Assembly (NCBI RefSeq): GCF_032854445.1
Contig: NC_088306.1
Coordinates: 1,492,501-1,556,500, forward strand
DNA length: 64,000 nucleotides
Source: Liolophura sinensis
Taxonomy: Eukaryota > Mollusca > Polyplacophora > Chitonida > Chitonidae
Direction of reading: 5' to 3'
Position numbers and translations under genes: made by a program. Positions 11,255 to 22,794 of this stretch are shown here, piece after piece (within the stretch, counting starts at the first letter, position 1; each line of letters opens with the position of its first letter). The notes beneath the pieces are model-generated. The model saw nothing but the letters and a program-made list of their open reading frames with translations. It did no database searches and was not told the DNA's origin.

Positions 11255-11520
11255 TCTCTCTGGTTTACTACATATATCTCAGCAAACAACACCCTCGGCT
11301 AATTCAGGCATTTTACCACCTTAAATTGGGGTCTAGAGCTATTAAGGCATAGTGCTGGGGGTCGTATTCAATCCCTTTTCAGCACTTTCAGGAACATTCG
11401 GAATAAAACCTTATCTGAGGCAGAGGCCGTATTTCATCGGTTACGTGTGACCATGTCTAAGCTATCACACTGTCGTAGCTTCTCTGGTTTCACTCTTTGT
11501 ACAATGGTTTAATATGGTCT
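11255..11520 (+). repeat. Repeat R2, diverged copy
   Basis: It contains AGGCCGTATTTCATCGGTTACG and a following AGCTATCACACTGTCG block, preceded by GGTGCTGGGG-type sequence near 11350. Confidence 0.6.
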
Positions 11521-11999
11521 AATATACTTTATGATCCACAGCCTCTAAACACATGAGATGAAGCCAGAATCAAATCAAAAATCAAAAAGTTGGGATAAGT
11601 TGCCAGGTACAGATATAAAACATGTCAGCAGACAGTTTACGGACCTTTCTTTATGCTCAAATATGTAAGTTTATGAATTATTCTTTTTAAACAGTAACAG
11701 GAATTATTCTTAGCGGCTGCTCAAGCAGTTATGGCGTGTTTTCGTGGCATATTACACGAGCGGGCGGTTGTGGGGCTGAGAGCGTTGTTTAGAGTTCTAG
11801 TTTAAGAAGACGCGGTTTACCTTTTCTTTTCTGTTTCATAGCAAAACAACTTACAGTTGAAAATACAAAAATATTCTTTTCTTGCATAAATAAATCTATT
11901 TAGAAAATTTTTGAGTTAGTGTGCGAAACTTTTTGTTGCAAGTAGTTGTGCAGGTTTGGCCCAAGTCACGGTATGATTGGTGCAAAGAGGTCTAATACT

Positions 12000-12243
12000 A
12001 GACCTGTGACATCCAATAAATTGCATTTAAAATCATTGCGTATTTTTTTCACCTAATTCTGTTTAACCCATGGTGCTAGGGGTCGTGTAAATGGCCACTA
12101 TTTATGTATTTACATAAACAGTTACAATAAAATCATGACTGAGGTAAATTGAGAAGAGGCCTCATTTCACCAGTTACGTAGGACCATTTGCCAGCTATCA
12201 CATTGTCGTCGCTGCTCTGGACTTACTCTTCATGCTGTACGTC
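12000..12243 (+). repeat. Repeat R2, long copy
   Basis: The order is CCTGTGACATCCAATAAATT, a T-rich stretch, ACCTAATTCTGTTTAACCCA, GTGCTAGGGGTCGTG, ATAAACAGTTACAATAAAA and then the GTTACG..GACCATTTGCCAGCTATCACA block. This is the fullest sense-strand organisation of the family. Confidence 0.85.
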
Positions 12244-12249
12244 TATGCT

Positions 12250-12525
12250 TATTTATTTATTTAATTAATTTTATTTATCTATATAAACAACTTTATTTAT
12301 TTGATTGAAATATTACGCCGTAAGAATATTTAACTTATACGAAAGTGGCCGCCTTAGTGTTGTAGGAAACCGGCCTGAGCCCGATGGAAAACCGCAACTG
12401 TCCGTCCCACGTACGACTAGAGAAGAAGACAGCATTGGCTGGGCTTGAACTCGCAGCGATCACATTGGTGAGAGGCTTCTTGGTCATTGTGCTTCGTTAA
12501 CGAGATACACGAGATACTACAACAA
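12250..12525 (-). mobile_element. SINE1 variant, near full length
   Basis: T-rich tail complement, GAAATATTACGCCGT, GTGGCCGCCTTAGTG, CCCACGTACGACTAGAG and GAACTCGCAGCGATCACATT are present. It is the copy-B partner of the copy at 4440-4630. Confidence 0.8.
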
Positions 12526-13224
12526 TTAATGAAAATCCTATTCAAATAAACTGGACGTCGTTTATCACTGTACATGTCAAGAGGCTGATTCTTGTTACAA
12601 TGTCGCAGATGTTCTGATTTACACATAACTTATCAGTTCAAATTGCAGTCATTTCGTCCTACCTATAAATCTCAAAATCCAGAGACTTATTAACCACTAC
12701 TGATTTTAACACCTGCTACACGGTAAATGTATCATTAAAAAGGCTTTTCCTTGTAAAGGTTGTTCGAATTTAATAGGTTAGTGAACTAAACTTATTTCTC
12801 ATTGAAAAATATTTAGTCGTTTAACCGTTCTGACTTTCAGACAAGCGTAAACTCATCCCAGTTAAGAGAAGGTGAAGTCCCTGCAATGTGGAGAACGATG
12901 TAACACGATTTGCCTTTAGAAACGGAATGACCGGATAATACCAGGCCCACAGCTTTACAATTCTCATCGACTGCCGCCAGAGGGTGGAGTGTGACACTCT
13001 AAAAGCCATGACTCCTTACACAACGAGATGACAGGTGTGAAGGCTGCGTTTAAGAGATGTTCGCGTTTAGCGGATGGCCGCACCAATGTAATATAACCCA
13101 CACTATTATTGGCCTTCTCAACTCTGTGTTCCGTCCTTAGAAGTACTCCAGACAAAGGACTACATCATTGTAACATACAACCAGTGTTCACATGGCCATC
13201 CACAATCACCAGCTATACATTGTG

Positions 13225-13335
13225 GCTGTGATAAAGAAGCAAGAGGCCGTGTTTCATCGGTTACGTGTGACCATTTGCCAACTATCACACTGTCCTTGTT
13301 CCTCCGGTTTTTTCTCTGTATGTTGTAAGTCTTTC
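13225..13335 (+). repeat. Repeat R2 partial, copy-B partner of 8965-9085
   Basis: AGGCCGTGTTTCATCGGTTA and CTATCACACTGTCCTTG are followed by a CTGTATGTTGTAAGTCTTTC junction equal to the copy-A junction. Confidence 0.8.
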
Positions 13336-13349
13336 ACAAGAAATTTGTT

Positions 13350-13465
13350 TCTTGATTTGACTGGTCTTGTACTTGTACGGGGGAGGCAAGCATTATGATG
13401 GTAGGAAACCGGGTAGAGCTCGTGGAAAACCTACGACCTTGCCGGAAGATCTTCCCACGTACGGT
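13350..13465 (-). mobile_element. SINE1 fragment in copy B
   Basis: AAGCATTATGATGGTAGGAA, GGGTAGAGCTCGTGG and CTTCCCACGTACGG mark the antisense body. This is the orthologous site of the SINE foldback in copy A, but here there is only one arm. Confidence 0.75.
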
Positions 13466-14329
13466 TTATAATAAATGTGCATAGATGACACAGAGAACTT
13501 TCAACAAAGGCTCAATACGTTCAAACATATATAAGTAATACCCACGCGATCTGTCCAGCTGGACGTGACTTGAGGTTTGGTGGCAAGTATTATGAGATTT
13601 GCTATCTATCTGCCTATATACACAGTAAATCCTATTGGCAAATGGGACGCTGATATTTTTTGATGTGATCGAGTTTTCGATGATGTATACATGAAACATG
13701 CAAATCGAGTAAAATGTGAACTGGGTGAAAATCACACGAAGTCACATGTAGGCCAAACACTACAATTCCATCTTGCAGCCGTTGACAAAATTGTTATAAT
13801 CTAGCCTAAAACACAGTGGCCAATGGTTACAAACGAATGTTTAATTAACAATATTAATTACATTGACCGCACCTAGTATATAACAGCTTCAACTACATAC
13901 TGGGGACGCCCTCGCGTCATTGCGTGGAGGCAATGTGATCAGGTTGGTAATTGGCCTAAGCGAGAGAGTGAGGCATTTCCCCATCTAACTGTATGGGGTA
14001 CTTTAACTCGCCGATTACGGAAATGTGCCGAAGAGCTTTCTACTCGTAGTCTTCCGTTCTTAACGGTTCCTGCTAAACAAGACTTAGCAACAAAGAGACA
14101 TCATCTCTCCATGAATTACGGTTTGAGAACTTCAAAGGAACATGCGGAAACTGGTGGCGGACAGGTCTGAGACGAAAACCTGATCAGGTGACGTAATTCA
14201 GTTATCACACTGTTGTTACTGCTCTGAGAGATAAGGCAATATATCATTCGACGAGCCCAAATCCACGTCTTAAGATGCTGTTAAGCTATTTGGAGACAAT
14301 ACAAGTAAGAGTTCCATGTGCGCACGTTA

Positions 14330-14520
14330 GCTAAGATTATCTGTAGATTTTCTCGTCCGTACAATTGTCCTCAGCAGGGACCGTCCATTGTGAGGGAACC
14401 ATTATACGTGTGATGGGATTAATATGGTCCGCAACACGCGGCCGGCTGAGCTTTGACATTTGCGCTAAAAGTAAACGTCATTATTTAATGAGTGGATGAA
14501 GACTTTGACTTGATCTTATT
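14330..14520 (+). repeat. Repeat R3, copy in segment B
   Basis: AAGATTATCTGTAGATTTTC, GGTCCGCAACACGCGGCC and TTGCGCTAAAAGTAAACGTC match the R3 pattern and pair with 10140-10330. Confidence 0.75.
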
Positions 14521-14689
14521 GAACTATGAACGTATAAATAAGCTACATGCAGGAGGATTGTCATCTTCCAGAAAGTCAGGAACCTGGATGAAATTCCTGA
14601 CATTTTAGAATGTTTCACTATTAAGAAATTCTTTAATTTTCTCTTACTGAGAATGGAATACTGATACACAGTTATGCTTTTTCAGTTCG

Positions 14690-15055
14690 TGGTGTAATTG
14701 CGTTCTAACAAGCTGGTCTGTTGCTCTTCCAAACGCAGTTAGATTCAGACGTGAACAGTGTCGATGTTTCTACAATAGGTACCCGCTTCTGAAACCTTCT
14801 TCTGCTTTATTAATTAAATCCATGTTTTTTAGTACGGCGATGCCGTGCAATTCATTCATATTCAGGTATACGGTAATGAATTGTCCCCAGGGTCATACAG
14901 GGTCATCAGGTTTGATAATGATCGATTTCAAATTTAGTCGGCGTTTAATGAATACGTTGCTATCACTAATATTCGTTAGACCCTAAAAGTTGTGGCTAGA
15001 CCAAAGATTTCATCAGAAGAGATTGAAAGATTCAGTGCAGTTGTTTATAGCCATG
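14690..15055. other. Unassigned non-coding stretch
   Basis: I see no recognisable gene or repeat here. It starts just after the end of the tandem duplication. Confidence 0.5.
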
Positions 15056-15115
15056 TTTATTTATTTATTTGTTTGATGTTTTACGTCGTACTCTAAGCCA
15101 AGTTGTTAGAAACCG
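15056..15115 (-). mobile_element. SINE1 3' end fragment
   Basis: TTATTTATTTATTTGTTTGA followed by TGTTTTACGTCGTACTC is the antisense SINE1 tail and 3' end only. Confidence 0.7.
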
Positions 15116-15129
15116 CTGACACAGATTCA

Positions 15130-15612
15130 CAAGTACTAAATTCGTGTTGTACTGGTTACTTGTGACCATTTGTCAGCTATCACACTGTCATCGCTGCTCT
15201 GGTTATACTCTTTATGCTGTATGCGTAAGTCTGAAAGAGTATACACATACACGTGCCACGTGCACAGTTACAATTTGTAATTGTAGAGCAGTGACGTCTA
15301 CTAAATTGCAATTTGTGTCTCTGCATCTTTTTTACCTCATTGTACTTAAGCCATGGTGCCAGGGGGCTTGTGAATTGCTACTATTTATGCTATTACATAG
15401 ACAGTTAGAATAAAACCCTGACTTAGGTAAATTGACAAGTGGCCGTATTTCACCGGTTATGTGTGGCCATTTGCCGGATATCACACAGTCGTCGCTGCTC
15501 TGGTTTTACTCTCCATGCTGTACAAGCGGCCGTATTTCACCGGTTATGTGTGGTCATTTGCCTGATATCACACAGTCGTCGCTGCTCTGGTTTTAACTCT
15601 CTGTGCTTTACG
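15130..15612 (+). repeat. Repeat R2, two copies plus an internal 88-bp duplication
   Basis: A short R2 end (15130-15225) is followed by a long R2 (15285-15525). Its terminal GGCCGTATTTCACCGGTTAT block is tandemly repeated at 15530-15612, with CACACAGTCGTCGCTGCTCT conserved in both. It forms the left arm of a large palindrome with the next feature. Confidence 0.85.
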
Positions 15613-15664
15613 TCTTTATTTATATTGTATTTCTGCATAAGTCAGGATTCTGCTGGTGGGCTAA

Positions 15665-16000
15665 GCATAAGACCAGGGCATAGAGAGTAAAACCAGGACA
15701 TAGAGAGTAAAACAAGGGCAGCGACGACGGTGTAGTAGCTGGTAAATTTTTACACGTAACCAGCGAAATTCCATCTCTTGTCCATTTACCTCAGTCAAGG
15801 TTTTATTCTAACTGTTCATGTAAAAACATAAATTGTAAAATGATAGTAATTATCACCCCCCCCTCTAATACCATGGCTTAAGCAGAATTAGGTTAAAAAA
15901 TGCAGAGATGTAAATTCCAATTTATTAGACGTCACTGGTCTAGAATTACTCAAAATGCTGTGTTTTCATCACATTAAAACAATGGAAAGGGACCAACCCT
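15665..16000 (-). repeat. Repeat R2, inverted copy
   Basis: Reverse-oriented R2 landmarks are present: GCAGCGACGACGGTGTAGTA, ACACGTAACCAGCG, ACCATGGCTTAAGCAGAATT and TTTATTAGACGTCACTGGTC. It pairs with 15285-15612 to form an inverted repeat of about 280 bp per arm. Confidence 0.85.
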
Positions 16001-16429
16001 TGGGGATGCTTACAAGTTAAGACGTACAATCACATTAAAACAACGTTTGGTCCACCAACACAACCATGGCTTATGCAGGAATACAAATAGCAAGCAAAGC
16101 TGTAAAAAGTAATTTATACACCAACTTAAGTAACAACAGGAAAAATTATGTCTTAGTTTTTCAGAGTTTTCTTATACTGACGATCATGCCTCTCCATTCA
16201 TGTTGCTTAGGCCCCTCTCTCTCCAGCTACAGGACTGGTATTCATGTCTACTGTTGGTGATGTTACATGTTACTAAGAAAAACACAACAAACCAACAACA
16301 CATTACAGTGAATAAGACTTGGCAAGATCAACGACAAGAAAGGCTTTTTATCTCAAAAAATAGGAAAATAACAGGCAATGACTAAATATAAGTTAATGAA
16401 CAGTAGAGTTTCACATAAGACTAGCAAGA

Positions 16430-16715
16430 CAAGGTTCCATGTCAGATTAGATGAGCTAGACTTCAAGTCTTCCGATGCTATTGAACTAATTGGGGATGAT
16501 ACAGTTATTGTCCGTGCCCGAGGTAAGTTTATCTACAGATTTGCCAGGCTGTGTAATTGTGCTCAGCAAACAACCATCCATCGCCAGACGGCCATTATGT
16601 ATCTGAGTCGATTGACGTGGTCTGAAACACGCGCCCCGCGGAGATTCCACATTTACGCTAATCAAATGTCATCATGCGTTGAGTGGTTGAAAATGTTACG
16701 TCGGACATCTTCTCA
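16430..16715 (+). repeat. Repeat R3 with a 114-codon open frame
   Basis: TCTTCCGATGCTATTGAACT and TCTACAGATTTGCCAGGCTG match the reverse complement of 21810-22100. The region lies in an ATG-initiated frame (16378-16722) of 114 codons. The frame is not kept in the other R3 copies, so I treat it as a repeat, not a gene. Confidence 0.6.
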
Positions 16716-16729
16716 AATATAGGTACATG

Positions 16730-18640
16730 CTATGTGCAAAGTATATACATTAATCCTATGCAAATTTTTCACAAATGGTGTCTGCCTATTTTACACATCT
16801 TGTGTAGTTTTTGTGCACAAATGCTTTTAGAGATTAGTTGGCAATTAAGACAGCGATAATTTGCATGGCTCTGTGATAATGCGCATCTATATAAACTTTG
16901 TTTTGGTGTGGTGACCCACAGTCGTCCGTTTATCACAACTTTCAAATTCATTCTGGAAATGCGCGGGTTAATATAGTTATGGTCATTTTTTAACTCATAT
17001 TTTGAAGGGAGTTCTTTGTGTCCGGTTCACAGTCAATACCATGTGTTCAAACGGAAAAGGTAAATGATATTCGGGATTGCGGATACCGTGAATAACCTTG
17101 AAAAGGCTAAATGCTAGTGTTAGTACATTCAGTACATCTCATCTTCACTGACCGCAGAAGAAATCGCTTATAACAGAAAGCAACAGCTTGAAACCATCCG
17201 TTTCGTGATTTCAGGGAGGGACGTATTGAGGTTTAAATGTCCTTTGATCCATTTGCGTTTTTCCTTAGCTTTTGAGAGAAAATAGTCTTTGGTTCTCAAC
17301 ACAAGTTTGAGTGCAAAGAGTGTGCTTTTTTGGAGGGCAGGAAATTATTTTCTTGGTTCTCTTTATCAAAAAAGAAATTTTTCCGGCGTCTCATCTCCAA
17401 GCACAAAGCGATCTAAAACTTCACCGGAACTTTTTCATTTTACTTGCTGATTTCTTGATGCATTAGGTTAATGTTTAGATCGCTGGAAAAATTACCGCTA
17501 AAACGCTGGAAATCGTATTTTTGACGTTTATATCGGTCCCGGGCCATTAATCTAAGTTGATATACGCATGCAATTTTGTTCAATCTGAAAGCAGACAAAT
17601 TTCAAAATGCAGCCTGTCGTCCTTGTTCTAATTCAACTGATTTTGTTGCAGACTTAATCTCATGCTTGTTTCAAACGAATTACTCAGAATAGCTGTGTTT
17701 ATATTTGACGAGGAAATCCCCTGACGTTGGCGTTTATGCGATTCTTTATGGTCTTATCTAAAATTTGGAATGGTCGGTGGAAATCACCGATACGTGGAGA
17801 TATATTGCTATGATTTTCAGCTGTTAGGAACTTCCTTGCAAATTAGGCTTAAGGTGGCGTAGCTGGATAATGGTACCGGTCTTTGATGTCAGATAATCCC
17901 GGAAAGTCATGTGCATGCCTTCTGAAAACAATACAGGATGTGTTAAAACCCAACGCGTCGTGGACCATGTACATGTATTAACTTATGTTGGTTCCTAATA
18001 ATATTATGGTACTTGAATAAGCAGTGCAAATGAGAATAAAACAACATGACAAGGGAATATACGTACAAGAAAACTGTTTTACGCAATCTCTTCTGACGCT
18101 GATGGGCAAAATAATTTGACAGGAGGAAACTGAGTGAAATCGATCGACGCCCGATGTACATTCGATGGGCCAGAAAAAAACGACAACCCTCTTATATGTG
18201 GATTTGTTGGAAATATTTCAAAAGTAACACCTTCGTATTTTACACACATTATGTAATAGAACACCCTTTATAAAATTGTCACTGCCAATGATTAAATTGT
18301 TACTAAATGCAGATGTAAATACAGACGTCGTTGTACCAGCCGCCAACCAAAATAAACGTTTAAGGTCCACGCTTCGGATAAATCAACACCGAAGGCTGTG
18401 GCGTGTGTTGATCATGGTGTTTCAGTGAAAGTAGCAACAAATTTAAATGTAGATGTAGGCTGAATTTGATCACATCCCTTCAGATATTGAAAGTCTTGAC
18501 TAAGAACGGACAAAGCAGCCTTCAAATCATTTTACAAGTGAACAAACAGAGCAGGAATAGAAAAATAGCCATTCCATCTTGGTTAACAATAGGCAGAATA
18601 TACAAAAAAATGATTATTTTTAAAATCCGCCAATATCAAA
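16730..18640. other. Unassigned non-coding stretch
   Basis: I see no gene, long repeat or RNA in this 1.9 kb. Short self-complementary pieces occur near 18370-18415 (ATCAACAC / GTGTTGAT), but no larger element is evident. Confidence 0.5.
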
Positions 18641-18651
18641 ACCAATCAATA

Positions 18652-19621
18652 TCACGTGTGACCACCCATTGCTCCAATGCATGCAAAAACTCTCCGACTC
18701 ATAGAAAAAGTCAGTCGCCTGATGAGATGACGTGGGATTCGCTGCCATTCATCTTGGAGAACGCCAGTTCTTGTCGGTTGGCTCACTCGACGACCCATGA
18801 TGTCCAAAAGGTGTTCTATGGGGGACATATCTGGAGAACGTACGGACCACGGCAAGACGTTGACGTCGTTGGCGTCCAGGAAGTTCTGTACAACTCGAGC
18901 TGTCTGAGGTCTGGCGTTGTCATGCTGGTACAGGACACCACGTAGCTGCTGTTGAAGGAATTGCAGGACAACTGGACGTAGAATTTCATCCACGTAACGT
19001 TTAGCTGTTTAGGTTCCCGTAGATGATGACCATTGGAGTCCTTTCCTCTCCACGAATCCCACCCCACACTATCACGCTGGCGCCACCAAACGGAACCACC
19101 TCCTGGACTCATGACGCAGCCGTTGGACGGTAAACTCACTGTCTGCCATCGGCTCGGAACAGGCAGAAACGGCTTTCATCCATGAAAACAATACGTTGCC
19201 AATCACGTCGCTCCCAACGGCGTACTGTTCGAGCCCATCGCAATCTCTGGCGACGATGTTCGGCTGTCAACAACTGCCCTCTGAATGGTCGATAGGCCCT
19301 AATCCCGTGAGTCATGAGTGTCCTGGACACGGTCTGCCGACTGACCCGGTGACCTAAGGCATTGATTGACGATGACGTCACTGTCAGGTAGCGGTTCCTC
19401 AGGTGTAAGGTGCGCAGGTACCCATCTTCTCTTGGCGTAGTTACCCTAGGCCTGCCTGTTCTGGTCCTGTCCGATGTCTGCCCTGTCTATCTGTAACGTT
19501 GCATCAAGTTTGACACAGTTACACGAGAGCAGCCGAAGTTCCTTGCAAAGTGGGCATGGGGGGCTCCCAGGGATACCATACCCAGGGCCCTCTTGCGTTG
19601 TTTTGGAGTCAATCGAGGCAT
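18652..19621 (-). pseudogene. Tc1-like (IS630/Tc1 superfamily) transposase pseudogene
   Basis: The minus-strand frame starts at ATG 19621 with MPRLTPKQRKRALGM. It runs through a paired-type helix-turn-helix (HFARNFGCSRVTVSNLMQRY) to an in-frame TAG at 19489-19487, then GRPRVTTPREDGYL. The DDE domain shows RIVFMDESRFCLF (first Asp), ASVIVWGGI, HDNARPQTA (second Asp) and SPIEHLLD (Glu). Exactly 34 residues separate the second Asp and the Glu, giving DD34E as in Tc1. Two further in-frame stops follow RADGRQ, and a one-base frameshift lies near 19010. Length is normal for Tc1 transposases (about 320 codons). I could not identify terminal inverted repeats with confidence. Confidence 0.9.
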
Positions 19622-19984
19622 TGCGTTGGTGGTTTTTAGTCAGTGTGCAAGTCCAGCACACTGCGTTTTATACAAGTTTTTATACACTTATTACATGTGC
19701 AGAATCTGCTATCCATGGGTCACGTGATTTTTCAACTTTCTTCGTTGTCTCAAAACAAATTCGTGTGGGCGTATATAACGCTTATCGCACATGGGAATAT
19801 GTTTCGTACAATGTTTTTCCACAATAATTTGGTATTAATTTGCTGAAAAGGCTGGCTAAATTTAACCGACGGAGTGGTAAAGTATCTTTTTGTCGTCAGT
19901 TTATATAAAGTATGAAATTAAGACCAAATCGTGCAAAGAGAAGCAGTGAACACTTTTCAAAGACGTTGGAAAGGAACAAGAGGT

Positions 19985-20405
19985 GTTCTGGGCGAATGAA
20001 TGAAATCAGCATTCAAATCTAGCACCATTCTAGTTTATAAATTGTCGATAATAAAATGTGTATATCAATTTAGCTTTGATAGCAACTGCCCATATATCTA
20101 ATGTGGCTATGTGGACAAGATGAATATATCAGCCCTAGTGCCTGGTTATTTGAAATTAGACACAGAACAGAGCTCTCAGATTCCACCTGAGATTCTGGTT
20201 GCTCTGTCCATATTTACTTACAAGAAAGTAATCTACCCATCGCCAAACTTTAGAAACTTAGAGAGAAGGTGTTTGATGGAATAACCTTGACACACCAGTT
20301 TTTGCAGTAAAAACTTATGACGTTGAATGAAATCGTCACACACGTCATCTAACAAATGCTACAAGGCGAGACATGTACTCGCTATATGCACCACTCTCAG
20401 TATAT
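19985..20405 (+). repeat. Dispersed repeat R5, copy 1
   Basis: It matches 60600-60960 in the same orientation. Shared pieces are ATCAGCATTCAAATC, TTGTCGATAATAAAAT, GACGTTGAATGAAATCGTCA and ACAAATGCTACAAGGCGAGA. A shorter related piece with AGCAGAGCGCCAGAGATT lies near 26070-26130. It is non-coding as far as I can see. Confidence 0.7.
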
Positions 20406-20854
20406 TGTTGTGAAAATAAGCATAAGGTATATCAAAATAAAAAGCGTTATATATCAAATATAACAACTTATCACAAGTAAACCCAATATGCAGACTAAAT
20501 CGACATAACAACCGTGGTCAGTTTCGACGCATAGATACAAGCTATAACATATTCTGAACTGGGTCGTGGCCGGAGTGATTAAAACGTGGGCTCATTTCCA
20601 TTTTCGGCAAGGATTTTACAAGATTCTCCTCCTTCCGCTGTATTCTTGGTGTCGTGAGGCGGTAGACGGTCCTGTCTTGTGTTGTGTTATTGTATTATTT
20701 TGGCTTTTCCGTTTTCCCCCGATCCATTTACCTGACACATTTTTGAATATGGTGTTAAACTACAATTACATCAATAAATAAATCAATACAGTCGATTACT
20801 TGTTGTGTCACATCATATTTATCACGACAATAAAATATATATTTTTAATTCCTT

Positions 20855-21030
20855 CAATAGCCTAATTGTTAGAAGATCCGCTGGAAGTCGGGAAACCTGG
20901 GGTCAAACCCGGGTCCAAACCCGGGTCGGGTCGTACCAGGGAGACTTGGAGTCAAACCCGGGACGAGTCATGCAAAAGTCTTTAAAAATGGTACCTTTTG
21001 CTGCCTTGCGATCCCTACTGAGGACAATTA
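20855..21030 (+). mobile_element. SINE3: tRNA-derived SINE with expanded B-box region
   Basis: AGCCTAATTGTTAGAAGATC is an A-box-like start. GGTCAAACCCGGG is a B-box-like element, present three times (about 20902, 20918 and 20952). The body ends with TTTAAAAATGGTACCTTTTG and CTGCCTTGCG, which I know from tRNA-derived SINEs of molluscs. The repeated B-box segments look like local duplications. Confidence 0.65.
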
Positions 21031-21170
21031 CAGAACCAGGCAAATCTGTAGGTAATTTTACCCCACGTCGACACACGGGCCAATAACCGTATCGCCTCCA
21101 ATTAGTTTAATAGCATTGGAAGACGTCGGGTCGAGCTGGTCTAATTTGACAAATTGCCCTAACTCGCGAC
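21015..21170 (-). repeat. Repeat R3 fragment
   Basis: CTACTGAGGACAATTACAG, CAGGCAAATCTGTAGG and GGTCGAGCTGGTCTAATTTG parallel 21930-22090 in the same orientation, which is opposite to the copies at 10, 14 and 16 kb. Confidence 0.65.
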
Positions 21171-21809
21171 TTCAACCTAATGCAACAGTCACATGGCGGC
21201 TTATGACTGGATCTGCAAGGCGAGTCAGAAAGTACAGAGCTTTATTGATTTACACTTTTACGACAGAAGTCGGGGTTATGAGTGGAGGAAATTGAAGTGC
21301 CATGAGTAAAGGACCCTACGCCAGGTGCCGGATAAAAATCCTGCTTATAACGTCATCAACGAGAGCTGGATTCGAGCTTGCCACGTTGCTGGTCAAGAGC
21401 CTATTGGCAGTGGTAAGAACTACACACTAGAGGTTGGGATTATTGAATTCAAATCAAACTAGTAACGGACAAGCAAAGGATGATATAGAATGTATATGTA
21501 GAGGTGAACATATTCTACGAGTGGGCCAATAAATGTCTCTTATGTGTGCCGAAATTCCATGCAGTGCGAAACTGAACAAAGAAATAACAAAAAATGTAGA
21601 AAACTTGAAGTATAGTGGCTAGTATTACTTGACCTACAATCGAGATACACACCCTCTGTATGAGTGATAACTATCACAATAGCATCTAAATTATACCGTA
21701 TATGAAATTTGTTCGTAGATATAACATATGTGTAGTAGCACATGGAAAATCGTCTACATTCGGGCTTGAACTCACAGCAGCCGTGGAATAGGTCAGAAAT
21801 GTACAAGTT

Positions 21810-22100
21810 AAGGGGTTAAACCACTCAATGATTCATGACATTTACCTGTAGCGCAAATGTCGGAGCTCAGCGGGCCGCGTGTTCCTGACCACATCCATCC
21901 CCTCAGACACATAACGGCCCCCAACGATTGATGATACCCGCTGAGGACAAATTTTACGCAGCCTAGCAAATCTGCAGATAATCTTGGTTACCCCACCTAG
22001 ACACACAGGCCACTTACCGTATGGTCTCCAATTGCTTTAGTAGCATCGGAAGAGGTCGGGTCGAGCTGGTCTATTTTGACACATTGCTTTGTCTCTCTGA
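21810..22100 (-). repeat. Repeat R3, longest copy
   Basis: In reverse complement it reads through CTTCCGATGCTACTAAAGC, TTATCTGCAGATTTGCTAGG, GGAACACGCGGCCCGCTGAG and TTTGCGCTACAGGTAAATG. Translated on the minus strand it gives IICRFARLRKICPQ and VVRNTRPAELRHLRYR, so the family may descend from a coding sequence. I do not recognise the protein. Confidence 0.65.
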
Positions 22101-22299
22101 TCCGGTCTGGAGATTCATCGTCGTATAATGAAGCATATCCTGACATCAGCTTTCGTGGTCCATTTTCGGTGATTTAGCCTCATGTCTTCAGGTAACGGAC
22201 TCAGTAAGTGGTGGTGAGAAATGAGACCATTGCTTGAGAAATGTCCCGATTAGAGGCTGTATATCTGGAAACAGGACTCTTTTGTTGATGGACAATGGT

Positions 22300-22790
22300 T
22301 TTAACGGGAAAGACGTAATCGTGCGTTACTTTTGAATCACAATCTGTTCGGTTAAGGTTTGTAACGCTCGTCATTTTCGAACTGTGTCTAGTGCCGCTTA
22401 ACCTGGGGCTAGGGCCCGTAAAGGCAGCCATGCTCATTACATCTGCATGAAGCCTTTATGAACAGTTGCAACCAAAGCGTGATTGAGATACCGTGTTTAA
22501 TTGTTATTTGACCTGGAACTCATTCATGGACTACGAATTTGAACTTTGATATGGAATTCATGCCTGGAATATCCACTGTCTGCTCGGCATCATTGAAAAC
22601 TAATGACCACTTCTCTCTTGTGTGTTACCGGCTTTATTTCCTATTTGTATAATTTCTTATAAACCTTTGTCTTTGGCAAAGTGCTAAACGTTGTTTTGGA
22701 AATAGATCTTGCGGCTATCGACTTGGAACGCCCGTTACGGACTACGAGTGGTATACGAATGTCGGACATGACGCTTATATGATATAAGCT
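22300..22790 (+). repeat. Dispersed repeat R4, copy 2
   Basis: It matches 61140-61600 in opposite orientation over almost its whole length. Shared pieces are AATCACAATCTGTTCGGTTA, CCTGGGGCTAGGGCCCGTAA, ATGGAATTCATGCCTGGAAT and TATACGAATGTCGGACATGA. A short frame beginning MEFMPGISTVC is preserved at the start of both copies but stops early here. Confidence 0.8.
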
Positions 22791-22794
22791 TATG

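Larger units (their letters stand above)
10490..14680. repeat. Copy B of the tandem segmental duplication
   Basis: This is the downstream, shorter member. Blocks match copy A in order and orientation and the unit ends with AATTTTCTCTTACTGAG, matching AATTTTCTCTTAATCGA near 10455. It lacks the Ngaro-type insert and has its own SINE1/R2 insertions at about 10867-12240. No intact gene is visible in either copy. Confidence 0.85.
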
